Shown here: positions 21,589 to 32,078 of the stretch, piece after piece
Position numbering within the stretch: the stretch's first letter is position 1
Layout of the letters: each line of letters starts with the position of its first letter
Assembly: GCA_963575745.1 (NCBI GenBank)
Contig: CAUYUJ010002080.1
Coordinates: forward strand, 177,049 to 241,048
Reading direction: 5' to 3'
Origin: Prorocentrum cordatum
Taxonomy: Eukaryota > Sar > Dinophyceae > Prorocentrales > Prorocentraceae
DNA length: 64,000 nucleotides
Notes under the pieces: generated by a model
Database searches by the model: none
Told to the model about the DNA's origin: nothing
Seen by the model: the letters and a program-made list of their open reading frames with translations, nothing else
Translations under genes and position numbers: made by a program

Positions 21589-22974
21589 CGTCGGCGGCTG
21601 CCGGCGGCTGAAGGCGGAGGGATTCGAACCCCCCCGGGAGGGCTCGGAGGACGCGCAATGGGAGGACGATCGAGGAGGGGGCAGGGAGGACTGCAGCAAG
21701 GGGGGCCCGAAAGGGCCCCCTTCGGGCCCCAAAGGGGGCCTTGAAGGCCCGAGAAGGGCACCCGTCTTCCCCCCCCTTTTCACCGCCCCCCCGTTCATTC
21801 GCGCCCAGCCCACGTGCTGCAGCCCGCCGTGCCGGCACGGCCCTCGAGCTGCGGCTCGCGCAGCACTGCGGGGCCCCCTGCGCTGCTCGGCCGGCCCACT
21901 GGGAGCCTAGTCCTAGATGAGGCCTGCCAGGCCCCCTATAAGCGCCCGCGTGCGGGCCGCGCCGCGGCCTCGGGTCGGCCCTCCGGGGGGGATCTCGTTG
22001 ACGCAGTAGAGACCCCCACTGCGTGCTGGATGTGTTACGGGGCGCCCATCCCGTAGAACCCCTTTCTGGATTCTGTAGCAGTTCGGAGCAGGCCAGGAGC
22101 GGTAACGGCAACCAGCGCGACGGTCCGCACATGGGCATTCCTGTAGGCGGAGCTTTATAAGGCACTCCCACATGTAGGTCGGCTGGCCCACCCACCTGTC
22201 AGGCTGCGACCCGCGGGCCGGTTGAATTCCCTGCATGTCTTTGGCCCCCCCGCCACTGCCTCCGCGGTAGCACGAGCACCGAGAATCCCGAAGCTGGGAA
22301 CACCCCGGGCACCTCGTCAGCAGATGGCCCCGGTCAGCAGACAGTCCCTCGTGCGAGGTACTTCTCCAGCCCAGAGCCACGCCCGCCAGAGCCTCGTTAG
22401 CCGCGTCAACCACGTGCCGTTGGCGCCCTTCCACCCCTGAGGGTAGCCCGCGAAACCTCCGGCGAGCCGGAGGGGGCGGGAGAGGCTGCCACAGCGCCGT
22501 GGGATCGTTCCCGCTCCCCGCCAGACTTTCGTCGGTAGGTGAGGTTGGACTTTCGGCAGCAGTGTGGCAAGGACATGGGTACAGCCACCTCCGAGCCTCC
22601 CCCTGCCGGGCCGCGGCCGTAGCCGTAGCCGGGGAGCCGACAGGCCCCCTATGGTTCTTTACTCATTGTCTGTATGGTGGCACGATGACCGTAGCAAGCC
22701 CCAGGTCCCCCGAACCCGAGGCATACGTCTCTCCGCTCGTTGTCGCTCCAGCCGATGCTCGCAGCAGCTCCAGCAGCTCGCGAACCTTGCCGCCCCGGTG
22801 GCCACCGCACGGCGCGCTGCCACTGCGGGGGGCTCCTGCGCGCAGGGCCGGTGCTCTCCGCGGCGAGCTCGGCGCGCAGCGGCACGTTGGGTGGTGTTGA
22901 GCGCGGCCTCCCAGGGCTCCGAGAGATCGCGAGCGTGCGTGAAGGTGGAGGATGGGGTGAGCGTGGACGTGGCG
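21291..22974. other. GC-rich region, no gene recognised
   Basis: Contains a GTTGTC run at 21545-21590 and a stretch at 21830-22640 with unique sequence and open frames on both strands (for example 22434-21913 minus). No motif or family was recognised, and no tRNA fold around the GGATTCGAACCCCC at 21619. Confidence 0.35.
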
Positions 22975-23370
22975 GAGGAGGAGGAGGAGGAGGAGGAGGA
23001 GGAGGAGGAGGAGGAGGAGGAGGAAGGAGGAGGAGGAGCAGGAGGTGGGAGGAGGAGGAGGAGGAGGAGGAGGAGGAGGAGGAGGAGGAGGAGGAGGAGA
23101 GGTGAGGGGAAGGAGGAAGGGGGAAGGCGAGGAGCATGGGAGGGAGGAGGAAGGGGAGGAGGAGGAGAGGGGAGAGGAGGAGGAGGAGGAGGAGGAGGAG
23201 GAGGAGGGAGGAGGAGGAGGGGAGGAGGAGGAGGAGGAGGAGGAGGAGAAGGAGGGAGGAGAGGATAGGGGGAGAAGAGAGGAAAAGAGGAGGAGGGAGG
23301 AGGGAGGTGGCGATGGTGGAGGAGGAGGAGGAGGAGGAGGAGACGAGGAGACGAGGAGACGAGGAGACGA
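22975..23370. repeat. (GGA)n microsatellite
   Basis: About 400 bases of GGA triplets. GACGAGGAGAC repeats lie near 23340-23370. Confidence 0.97.
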
Positions 23371-23670
23371 GGAGGGGCCACGTGTCCGAGCCACGCTTCC
23401 CACGCCTTCTTCTAGGGGGCAGTGGGGCGGGACCGCCCCCAAACCCCCAGGGCCCCAGGAGAGTGGAGGCGGGGGCAATGGGGAAGGGTGAGGACAATGG
23501 TGACGACGACTGCGATACGGAGGAGGACGAGGGACGAGCCCAAGAAGAGCGCGGCATCAGGGCGTCGGGAGCCTGGGCAATCAGGGCGGGGTGGGAACGG
23601 GTGGGGGCCGGGGCGGGCCTGAATACTCTGGAGAGGGCGTTGCCCCCGCCCTCTCAGAATCCTGCCGCTA

Positions 23671-23779
23671 CGGCCAGGACGACGACGATGACGATGGCGG
23701 CGACTGAAACGACGACCAGGACAACGACGATGACGATTACGACGAAGACGACGTTGCCGCCGCTGCCGACGACGGCAAC

Positions 23780-23839
<60 letters not shown>

Positions 23840-23930
23840 ATCGACGGCGGCGGCGACGGCGACGGCGGCGGCGGCGGCGACGGCGACGGCGGCCGCGGCG
23901 GCGGCGACGAGGACGAGGATGGCGGGTGTG
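23671..23930. repeat. (GACGAC/GACGGC)n microsatellite
   Basis: CGA triplets grading into CGGCGA hexamers. Confidence 0.95.
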
Positions 23931-24450
23931 CCACAGCAGGACACGAGCATGCAGATAGCGGCCAACATCCGGGCGCTGGGCAAGCAGCTGCACGGTGCGT
24001 GCGGCCAGGCGTCGGGGCGCCCTCCCCCGTGGGGGAGGGGCAGGAGGAGCAGCAGGAGGTGACGAGGGGTAGCGGCTAGGAGAAGGAGGAGGCGACGAGG
24101 AAGAGAGAAGAAACAGGAGCGGGCGACGAGGAGAGGTCGACGAAAGGAGCACGAGTCGACGAGGAAGAGGGGCAGGAGGCAACGAGGGCCAGCTCGCAGG
24201 CGAGGAAAAGGAGGACCACAGTAAAGCGAAGGTGCATCAACGGTGCTGCGATAAACCCTGTCCCAAGTCCCCCTCTCACGCTCCCACAAGCATTTCTTTC
24301 AAGCGTCCTCATTGAAAGACCAGCACAGTTGGACCTGTCATTTGACCGAGGGCCCCCCTTTGAAAATGGACTTGCCCTGCATCTTTCCGGTTGCGCGAAA
24401 TCAGAAACGCGGAGACTGTGATAATATAGTTCAACAAGCTGTTCAACAAC
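23931..24450. other. No gene recognised
   Basis: GA-rich then unique sequence. Nothing supportable. Confidence 0.4.
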
Positions 24451-24505
24451 ATGTTTCCCAATGTCTTAAGTGAGGTCCTTGTTTTCTCTGGACACCCCGA
24501 ACAGG
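24451..24505 (+). repeat. Duplicated module M2, copy 1
   Basis: CTTGTTTTCTCTGGACACCC, then GAACAGGAACAGGA. The same module stands at 54280-54320, again just before an ATC/CA repeat and the 160-bp satellite. Confidence 0.8.
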
Positions 24506-24524
24506 AACAGGAGCAGGAACCCAC

Positions 24525-24531
24525 GCACATC

Positions 24532-24562
<31 letters not shown>

Positions 24563-24899
24563 GCATCATCAGCATCAGCATCAGCATAAACATCATCATC
24601 AGCATCATCACCATCACCATCATCATCATCTTCATATCATCATCATCATCAGCATCATCATCATCATCCCCATCATCATCAAATCCATCTTCATCATCAT
24701 CATCAGCAGCAGCATCAGCATCAATATCATCATCAGCATCAGTATCCTCATCATCAGTATTATCATCACCACCATCATCATGAACATCATCACCCCGTTC
24801 CCCTCGCCACTCACTCATTCACACATTCACACACTCACTCATCATCATCAGCATCATCAGCATCTTCATATTAACTCAGCCACTCACCCAGTCACCCTC

Positions 24900-24947
<48 letters not shown>

Positions 24948-25045
24948 CCACCACCACCACCAGCATCATCGACATCACTCCAGCACTAAATCAGACACAC
25001 ACAAACACACAACCACACTCACACACTCACACACCCGCACATTCA
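24525..25045. repeat. (ATC)n microsatellite and CA-rich tail
   Basis: ATC triplets to about 24960 with CAC(T) runs, then ACAC-rich sequence to about 25045. Confidence 0.95.
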
Positions 25046-25054
25046 TCTTGAGGA

Positions 25055-25860
25055 AGTCTAGGGCGGGAGCCTCGTCTGTGAGTGAGTTGCGAGGAAGTCT
25101 CAGGCGGGAGCCCCCCTCCCCCTATGATACCCGCAGATCACGTCATTAAGCCGAGCGAGTCGTCGGAAACCTGTAAATGTTGTAATCTTCGGGCTCCTGG
25201 GGCCTGAATATAGGAGAAGCATCAGGCGGGAGCCTCGTCTGTGATTGAATTGCGAGGAAGTGTTTGGCGGGAGAGCCCTCCCTACAGGGCCCGCAGGTAA
25301 TGCTTTTGATCCGAGCGGGTCATCTGAAACATGTAATTGTCATTTTTGGGCTTCTGATGATTGGATATGGGGGAAGGAAGCATCAGGCGGGAGGCTTATT
25401 TGTGAGTGAGTTGCGAGGAAGTCTCAGGCGGGGGGCCCACGCCTATGCGACCCGCAGATCATGTTACTAATCCGAGCGGGTCATCGGAAACATGTAGCTG
25501 TCGGTTTTGGGTTCCTGAGGCCTGAGTGTGGAGGAATCATCAGGCGGGAGCCTCGTCTGTGAGTGAATTGTGAGGAGGGTTTTGCGGGGAGCCCCCTCCC
25601 TATAGAGCCCGCACCTAATGTTATGAATCTGGCCAGGTCATCGGATACGTGTAATTGTCGTTGTTTCGGGGGTCTTGAGGCCTGAGTGAGCGTGGAGCCT
25701 CGTCTGTGAGTGAATTGCGAGGGGGTGTCGGGCGGGAGCCCCCTCCCTTTGGGGCCCGCACCTTATGTGATGAATCCGAGCGGGTCATCGGAAACTTGTA
25801 ACTGTCGTCATCTTTGGGCTCCTGAAGCCTGAGAATGGCGGGAGTCTCAGGGGGGCGTTG
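25055..25860 (+). repeat. 160-bp satellite, locus 1 (diverged)
   Basis: GAGGAAG or GAGGG starts at 25091, 25254, 25414, 25572 and 25719 (spacing 163, 160, 158, 147). Each unit carries GCGGGAGCC, CCGAGCGGGTCATCGGAAAC and GGGCTCCTGA. Confidence 0.92.
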
Positions 25861-26175
25861 GCAATCCGAGCGTTGTATGCCGAGCTGGTCGTCGGCAAAC
25901 TTGTTGCCTTCAGGGGCCCGCGTCCCCCAAATCTCAGAGCGTGAATTACCTACCCCGCTTTCGCTTCCAGGCAAAACCAAGCCATACCACGCGCCTCCTC
26001 GTCAAGCAGCCTGACCAGTACAGACTGCAATTTAGCATCGTTTGGTATCTCTCGGAAGCGAGGGTGATCAAAAGCGAAGTAGGTTTGTTTTCCCCCTAGA
26101 GCTGGTCGTCGGCAAACTCGTTGCTTTCATGGGCCCGCGGCTCCCAAATCGGGGAGTTCGCTCGATGCCGCAGCA
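25861..26175 (+). repeat. Tandem duplicated module M3 (two copies)
   Basis: GCTGGTCGTCGGCAAACTTG at about 25882 and GCTGGTCGTCGGCAAACTCG at 26101. Each is followed by TTGC(C)TTCA, GGGCCCGCG and CCCAAATC, about 219 bases apart. Confidence 0.75.
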
Positions 26176-26249
26176 GCAATCGGACACACGGGCGACTGAG
26201 GAGCCGACGACGACGACGACGACGACCGACGAGACGGCGGCCGGGCGCA

Positions 26250-26371
26250 AGGGTAGGAGGAGGAGGAGGAGGAGGAGGAGGAGGAGGAGGAGGAAGAGGA
26301 GGCGGAGGAGGAGGAGGAGGGCGGAGGAGGAGGAGGAGGAGGAGGAGGAGGGGCGGAGGAGGAGGAGGAGG
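26250..26371. repeat. (GGA)n microsatellite
   Basis: GGA triplets. Forms an inverted pair with the TCC tract at 26549-26643. Confidence 0.96.
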
Positions 26372-26548
26372 GGCAACCCATCCTCGGCCGAGTCGGGGGC
26401 AGGGGCAGCCCCCGGTCTCCAGGCCGCCGGGGGCGGCCCCTCGGCGGCCGCCGCGGGCGCAGGGGGAGGTCCTGGCAGCCGGGCTGGGGGCGGCGGCCCA
26501 TCTTCGGCCGAACTTGCCATATTGCGAAGGCCTCACGTCAGAGATAAC

Positions 26549-26643
26549 TCCTCCTCCTCCTCCTCCTCCTCCCTCCTCCTCCTCTCTCCTCCTCCTCCTC
26601 CTCCTTCCTCCCTCCTCCTCCTCCTCCTCCTCCTCCTCCTCCT
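26549..26643. repeat. (TCC)n microsatellite
   Basis: TCC triplets ending exactly at the hairpin at 26644. Confidence 0.96.
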
Positions 26644-26675
26644 CTACGGCCAGGAGCAGAAGCTCCTGGCCGTAG
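26644..26675. repeat. Perfect 14-bp inverted repeat (hairpin)
   Basis: CTACGGCCAGGAGC, loop AGAA, GCTCCTGGCCGTAG. Perfect 14-bp arms with a 4-base loop, at the edge of a TCC tract. No T-run follows, and nothing here is expected to use Rho-independent termination. Confidence 0.9.
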
Positions 26676-27184
26676 ACCCCCGCCGCAGGCGCAGAGAGAG
26701 CGATTCAGAGCCCCGAATCATCAGGGGTAACTCGGGTCAGGGCTAACTCGGGTTCCTTTTTCGGGAATCCGAGCCCGAGTTGTCCCGGACCCGAGTTACC
26801 CCGGATAACTCGGGCGCCCAATTACGGCCGGTGTTGCCGACCCTGAATGGCGACGACGACGACGACGACGTCGACGACGACGACGACGACGAGCGCTCTT
26901 GGGGGCCTCTTGGGGGTAGTTTGTGGGCCTCTTGGGAAGCTCTTAGAGGCCGCTTGGAAGCCTCGTGGGGGCCTCTTGGGGCTTCCTGGGGGTCTCTTGG
27001 AGGGGACCTGGGACGTCTTGGAGGCTTCTGAGACGCATCTTCGGCCGAACTTACCATATTTCTAATGTGTGTTTCAGTCGCGTTTCCAAGCGCCTCCTCT
27101 CTTGCTTGTGAACATTGGGACGCTAGCGCAAGTGTTTTTCATGATCTTCGGTTCGGCAACCGGGATGTGCTTAGATTTCTGTTG
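26676..27184. repeat. CGA repeat and CTTGGGGGCCT minisatellite
   Basis: CGA triplets at 26848-26892, then degenerate CTTGGGGGCCTC-like units to 27035, as at 44.9-45.6 and 47.8-48.4 kb. CATCTTCGGCCGAACTT occurs at 26499 and 27036. Confidence 0.7.
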
Positions 27185-27600
27185 AAGTTGCTCCCGCTCT
27201 AGACGTGGGAGAAGGAATCTGCAAAGGTTGCCTTTCTGCTTTCGTTCGGCCAGAGAGGGAGCCTGCAAAGGCTCCTGCTCTAGCCGCTGGAGTGGGAGGC
27301 TGCAAAAGGTTCCCTCTCCTGCTTTCGTTCGACTCGAAAGGGAGCCTACAAAGGCTCCCGCTCTAGCCGCTGGAGAGGGAACCTGCAAAGGCTCCCTCTC
27401 CTGCTTTCGTCCGGCCACGGGAGAGGGAACCTGCAAAAGGGTTCTTTTCCTGCTTTCGTTCGGCTGTAAAGGAACCTGCGAAGGCTCCCGCGTTCAATTC
27501 GTTGCAGGTAACCTGCAAAAGCCCCCGCTCTAGCCGCGAAAGGGAGCCTGCAGAGACCCCCTCTCCTCCCGGCGTTCGGTGGGAGAGGTGACCTGGAAAG
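27185..27600 (+). repeat. ~60-bp minisatellite
   Basis: Units of GAGGGAACCTGCAAAGGCTC, then CCTGCTTTCGTTCGGC or CTCTAGCCGC, about seven times. Confidence 0.88.
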
Positions 27601-27937
27601 GTTCCCGCTCCCGGCTCCCCCCTGCGTAGTGTCGAATTGATTATGTATGTTTCGGGATGTTCTGTGTTTTGGGGGAGCTTGCGGAAGTCCCCGGAAGTAT
27701 CTGGACGTTGGCACAGTGTGATGTAATGTGATGTAATGTGGGACCAAAGAACAGCAGAGATCTCCAGATATCACCAGAGAGCAGCAGGGAGCAGCATAGA
27801 CCAGAAGGGAACAGCAGCACGGACCGGGAAGGCGGGGGGGGGGAAAGCAGGAGGGCGAGGAGGGGACAACGTAGGGAGTTGGAGCTTGTGCCAGGGCGAG
27901 AGGGAGAATGACGCAGAGGAAACAGTAAGGACGCCTC
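27601..27937. repeat. Module M4 left part, no gene
   Basis: Unique sequence, then from about 27840 a stretch (GGGGACAACGTAGGGAGTTGG ...) that aligns with 56870-56956. Confidence 0.6.
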
Positions 27938-28209
27938 GAAAGATTGCAACACAACCCGGATTTGTTTTTGCAATCCTTCGAGGTTTTTGTTGCAATCCGT
28001 CGAGGAAGGATTGCGACGGGTTTTTTTGCAATCCTTCCTTCGGGTTTTGTTTTGCAATCCTTCGTTTTTTTGTTTTGCAATCCTTCGAGGAAGGATTGCG
28101 AAGGGTTTTTGTTGCAATCCTTCCTTCGGGTTTTGTATTGCAATCCTTCGTTTTTTTTTGTTTTGTGTTTTTTTTGTTTGCAATCCTTCGGGTTTTTTTG
28201 CAATGCTTC
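27938..28209. mobile_element. Foldback element of CAATCCTTCG repeats inserted in module M4
   Basis: About 272 bp, starting GAAAGATTGCAA and ending TTGCAATGCTTC (imperfect 12-bp terminal inverted repeat). The inside is a series of CAATCCTTCG / CGAAGGATTG inverted units joined by T-rich spacers, including the near-palindrome CAATCCTTCGAGGAAGGATT. The related module at 56950-56970 runs straight through (CGCCTC then ACCAACCACGAGGACG) and serves as an unoccupied site. No coding capacity. Confidence 0.65.
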
Positions 28210-28369
28210 AATCACGAGGACGGCGATGATGGTTGTTCCCGGGCTCTCCTGAAGGCTTCTCCTGCGGGGCCCCGCCGTCGGAGCAATTTTCGAGGAGCGG
28301 CCGCGCCCCCGCCACCCGTGCAGGAGCTGCACGGCAGTGCATGTTCGGCCGTGGGCTTCGAGGACGTCT
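28210..28369. repeat. Module M4 right part
   Basis: AATCACGAGGACGGCGATGA, then CCGTCGGAGCAATT; matches 56960-57040. Confidence 0.65.
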
Positions 28370-28498
28370 CTCCTCCTCCTTCCTCTCCTCCTCCCTCCTC
28401 CTTCCTCCCCTCCTCCTCCTCCTCCTCCCCCTCCTCCTCCTCCTCCTCCTCCTCCTCCTCCTCCTCCCTCCTCCCTCCTCCTCCTCCTCCTCCTCCTG
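28370..28498. repeat. (TCC)n microsatellite
   Basis: TCC/CTC triplets. Confidence 0.96.
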
Positions 28499-28619
28499 CG
28501 ACAGCTCCACTTGGACAAGGGGCCGCCCTGGATGCGTGCAGCGCCAGGTGTGCTGAAGTTTCCGTTCCGCCCCAGTAGCGGCGCCTCAGTCCTCCACCCA
28601 TCCAAGCGCTGCATCAATA

Positions 28620-28798
28620 CTCCAGATTTCGTAATAAAGGGAGGGGGGTCTCATTTCGGGGGGGGGTCTCTTCCAGGCTATCTTGGAGGGCCTGGGGGGT
28701 CTGGGGACAATGTTTTGGAGGGTTCTCCCACGGGGGAGGTCTGAAATGGCTTGTCTTGGAGGGTCCAGACCCCCTCCCTTTTATTACGAATTCTGGAG
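28620..28798 (-). mobile_element. TA-flanked inverted-repeat element (family TA-1), copy 2
   Basis: 179 bp, inverted relative to 15070-15247 and about 97% identical. TA lies at 28618-28619 and 28799-28800. Ends CTCCAGATTTCG / ...ATTCTGGAG. Noncoding. High identity suggests recent movement or gene conversion. Confidence 0.88.
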
Positions 28799-28879
28799 TA
28801 AGGCGCGGCGTTTGTGCAAAAGCTTCACTGTGGAGACGGCACGTGCGCAATCCTTTTGTTTGTGACATGTTGCCGGGGC

Positions 28880-29760
28880 TGATGACGAATGTGAGCGGCG
28901 TCGTAGCGAGAGCCCCGCTTCGAAGAGGGACCGCCCTCCATCCTTGAAAAGACAATGCGGCGCTACAGCGAGAGCACCATTGTGAAAAGGAACCGCCTTT
29001 CCACCCCCGAAACGGATGAAAACTGATACTTTTACCGAACATACGCGCGGCGCAGAAGCGCGAACCAGAGTGTGAAAACGCTCCCCACCCTGCATCCTTA
29101 ATCCGGCTGCAAACGTTTAAGGCGAATGTGCGCGGCGTTGCGGCGAAAGCTATTTTTGGGAGCCGACTTGGGCTACATCCTTGAAGCTGTTGCAAGGGTT
29201 TGAGACGAGTGTGCGCGGCGCGTAGGCGAGAGCCACGATTTCATAATGACCCCCTTCCTATGTTTGAAAACAGTTGCAAACTTCCAAGACGAATTGTCGC
29301 TGTGCTGCGTCGAAGGAGCTCTTCTGAAAGTGACAGACCTACAGCCTTGAAGCGGCTGCACACTTTCAAGACGAATGCACGCAGGCGTTAGTTGAGAGCA
29401 AAATGTTGAAACCAACCTGCGTCCTTCCTTGCAATTGTTGCGAAGTTGTAAGGTGAATGTTCGCGGTGCTGAGGCAGGTGCCACATTTTGAAAGGTAGCC
29501 GTCTGCTTCCTTGAAGCTGCTGCAACTGTTGGAATCGAATGCGCGCGGCGATGAGCTCCATTTTTTGGGAACAGCTTGTGCTCCATCCTTGAAGCGGCTG
29601 CACACTCTTGAGACGACTGAGCACGGCGCTTATTATACTGCGACAGCCAAACGTTGGAAACGTCCTGTACTCAAGCCATGAAGCTGCTGCAAACTATTAC
29701 GACGAATGCGTGCGACGTTTAGTTGAGAACCATCTGCGCTACATGCTTGAAGCTCCTATT
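28880..29760 (+). repeat. ~83-bp satellite array, locus 2 (diverged)
   Basis: Units with CGAATGTGCGCGGCGTTGCG, then AGAGCCAC and CATCCTTGAAGC. Same family as 11441-12370 and 49131-49850, but with more indels. Confidence 0.85.
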
Positions 29761-29769
29761 GATGCCATG

Positions 29770-29867
29770 CGTGGTCACCAGATCGTATGAGGAAGTCTCA
29801 GGCCAAACGCTGGGCCCGCCCTATCGACACGTCTTGCGGGTGCGACAGGGAGGAGCAGGACCAGGCA
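29770..29867 (+). repeat. Module M5, copy 1
   Basis: GAGGAAGTCTCAGGCCAAACG, then GGCCCGCCCTA(T/C)CGACACGTC and GGGTGCGACAGGG. The same module is at 49830-49920, also directly after the ~83-bp satellite. Confidence 0.8.
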
Positions 29868-30010
29868 GGTACGCTCGCGCTATCTCTGACGTCATACCTT
29901 TCCCTCCCATCCCTGACCATTGCGTAGAGCCCCTCTCTGTTCGCATAGTCCCGCGTCGAAGAAGACATTATTCCCGAACGGGTGAGCGCCGCGCAGCATA
30001 GCATGACGGA
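29868..30010 (+). repeat. Duplicated module M1, copy 2
   Basis: Aligns with 9180-9330. Confidence 0.75.
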
Positions 30011-30150
30011 ACATGGCGCTGGAGAGCACGGAAGAGCGTAGCACGGCGTAGTATGGTGTGTCATTGCGTGGGAGCCAGGGCGGGGAGACGTGAGCTAATG
30101 CCGATCCGATAGTATTGCCAGAGTTGCAGCACCATGGCATCTGAGAAATG

Positions 30151-30660
30151 AGGCCAACGTTGTAACGGGAGTTCCATAGTGAAATGCCAGCACGCAGAGA
30201 CCAGGGCTGGGGGGCGAACGTCACATGTTGATGCAAGAGCATTGCATGCGCTGCGCCGAGTGCCAGTCCTTCGGACGGAGGTTCCAGGGCAAGTCAGGAA
30301 TGCGTGTTTAAGAAATGCGACCAACGCTGAAGCCAGAACACCACTGTCAAGAACCGGCACTTCAGACATGGAGCCCACGCTGTAAACGGAACGCTGTTTT
30401 GAAAGACCGACACTTCGGAAATGAGGCCAACGTTGTAGCAGGAACGTCGTTTTGTAGTGATTTGACGCCAGCGATGCCGCGGGATCATTTTTGAGAACAT
30501 CCAAAACGCGAAATGAGGCCAGATTTGCCCAGCGCCGTAGCTGGAGTCCAACATCTAATGACCAGAATCACGGCATTTGGCCAACCCCACAGCGGGAGCA
30601 CCATTGTGAAGAAACGAGAACACGGAAATGGAGCCAACATTGCAGCGGAAGCAGTCTGAG
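30151..30660 (+). repeat. 53-bp satellite family, diverged array
   Basis: Units with AAATGAGGCCAACGTTGTA at 30148, 30315 (diverged), 30366, 30420, 30508 and 30626. Confidence 0.8.
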
Positions 30661-31368
30661 AACGCACAAGCAATAGCAATGTTGCGAATCCGCTGTGATG
30701 TACCGAAAGAGTGGGACGTTCTCAACATGTCTTCGGGGGAGGGAGCATAATATTTAGTAGTTCTCATGTTGCGTAGTAGTGGAGAGGGAAGGGGGAGGGG
30801 GAGGGGCGAGGAGGGAGGAACGGGGAGAGAAGAGAGGGGACTCAAGCAGGGAGCATGGAACAGGAAGGAGGAGACGGAGGACCGCCCGCCGACGACGAGG
30901 AGGATTTCAGACGAGGACGACGAACGAAGGAGGAAGAGGAAGGCCCTCGCTCCTCATTCCAACCTCCTCCCCACAGTCGCAGTCGTCGCCGTCCCTCCTC
31001 CAATTCCTCCGACCAGGGGGGGGGGGTCGGTGGGCGGAGGGGCTCTGCGGCGAAGCGGGCAGGGGCTTGATAGAAGAGAACGACGCGGAAGCACTGAGGG
31101 GCACGGTAACGCCGCAGGACACGACGGTTTTCAACCTTGAGCGATCGGGGCCACGATCGACGTAAGGTTGAACAATCGACACGGTACCAGAAACTTCTGC
31201 GCGCGCCGGCGTTACACGACCTTTCCGTAGGTCGAGGGACTTGTTCGTGGCCGAGGCTCGCCGTGAAAGGAGAACCCTCTTCGTTCCTTCTTCGGCGCTC
31301 CTCGTGCTCGCGGTGGCACGATTGGCCGTACGGCCAAGGCGGGAGGGGGCGGAGGAATTTGGCGGCGC
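30661..31368. other. No gene recognised; purine-rich
   Basis: G/A-rich 30780-30940, then unique GC-rich sequence. Open frames are Arg/Ser/Pro-rich. Nothing assignable. Confidence 0.4.
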
Positions 31369-31529
31369 GCACAGGGGGGTATAGGGAGGGGGGAGGGCTT
31401 TTTAGCAGCACCCCTGCTTCTTAGAAGGCGCGGGCCTTGTCTGCAAATGTAAGGCCGGCGCCTTCTAAGAAGCAGCCTGCTTCTAAGAAGTTTTCCCCCC
31501 TATCCCTACCCCCCTGTGCGCGCCGCCAA
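31369..31529. mobile_element. Palindromic MITE-like element with 5-bp target duplication
   Basis: 161 bp. The ends TTGGCGGCGCGCACAGGGGG and its exact reverse complement form a perfect outer repeat of about 23 bp. The inner arms (CTTCTTAGAAGGCGC / GCGCCTTCTAAGAAG) also pair, so most of the element folds back. GGAAT directly flanks both ends (31364-31368, 31530-31534). No ORF. A diverged relative is at 51332-51503. Confidence 0.8.
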
Positions 31530-32035
31530 GGAATGGTGGCCGAGCGGAGGCTCGCGGGGCCGCCCGCGCCCACTCTCCCCCCGCGAAGGCCACGGCGTGC
31601 CTGCCCGCGCCGGAGCCCGGCGGCGAGGACCGCGCGCCGCCGCCGCCGCCGCCGACGGACGGAGGCGGCGGCGGCGGCGGCGACGAAGATCACGACGGCA
31701 GCGGTGGCGACTGCGGGGGCGACGACGACAATGATTAGGGCGGTGACCACGGCGGTGACGAGGGCGACGATCGCCACCACGACGGCGGCGGCGACGCCGA
31801 CGACGACGGCGCGACAGCGACGACGACGATCGCGACGGCGACGACGGCAACGACGGCGACGGCGGCGACTGCGGCCTCACACGGCGACGGTGGCGGCGGC
31901 AGCGGGCAGCGACGGCGGCCAGCCCCTGTGCTGCTCGTCTCCATTGCGTCTGCCCCCCCCCCTCTCCCCCCCCACTCATCCCACTCCCCCCCCGCCATCC
32001 CACCGTTCGCATTCTTTTCCACCCCCCCCCCCTTG

Positions 32036-32078
<43 letters not shown>

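Noticed and set aside
21913-22434. 174-codon minus-strand frame as a gene
   Set aside because: Cys/Gly/Arg-rich with no recognisable motif, start context or splice signal; left unassigned.
26644-26675. Rho-independent terminator
   Set aside because: No T-run and the organism is a eukaryote.
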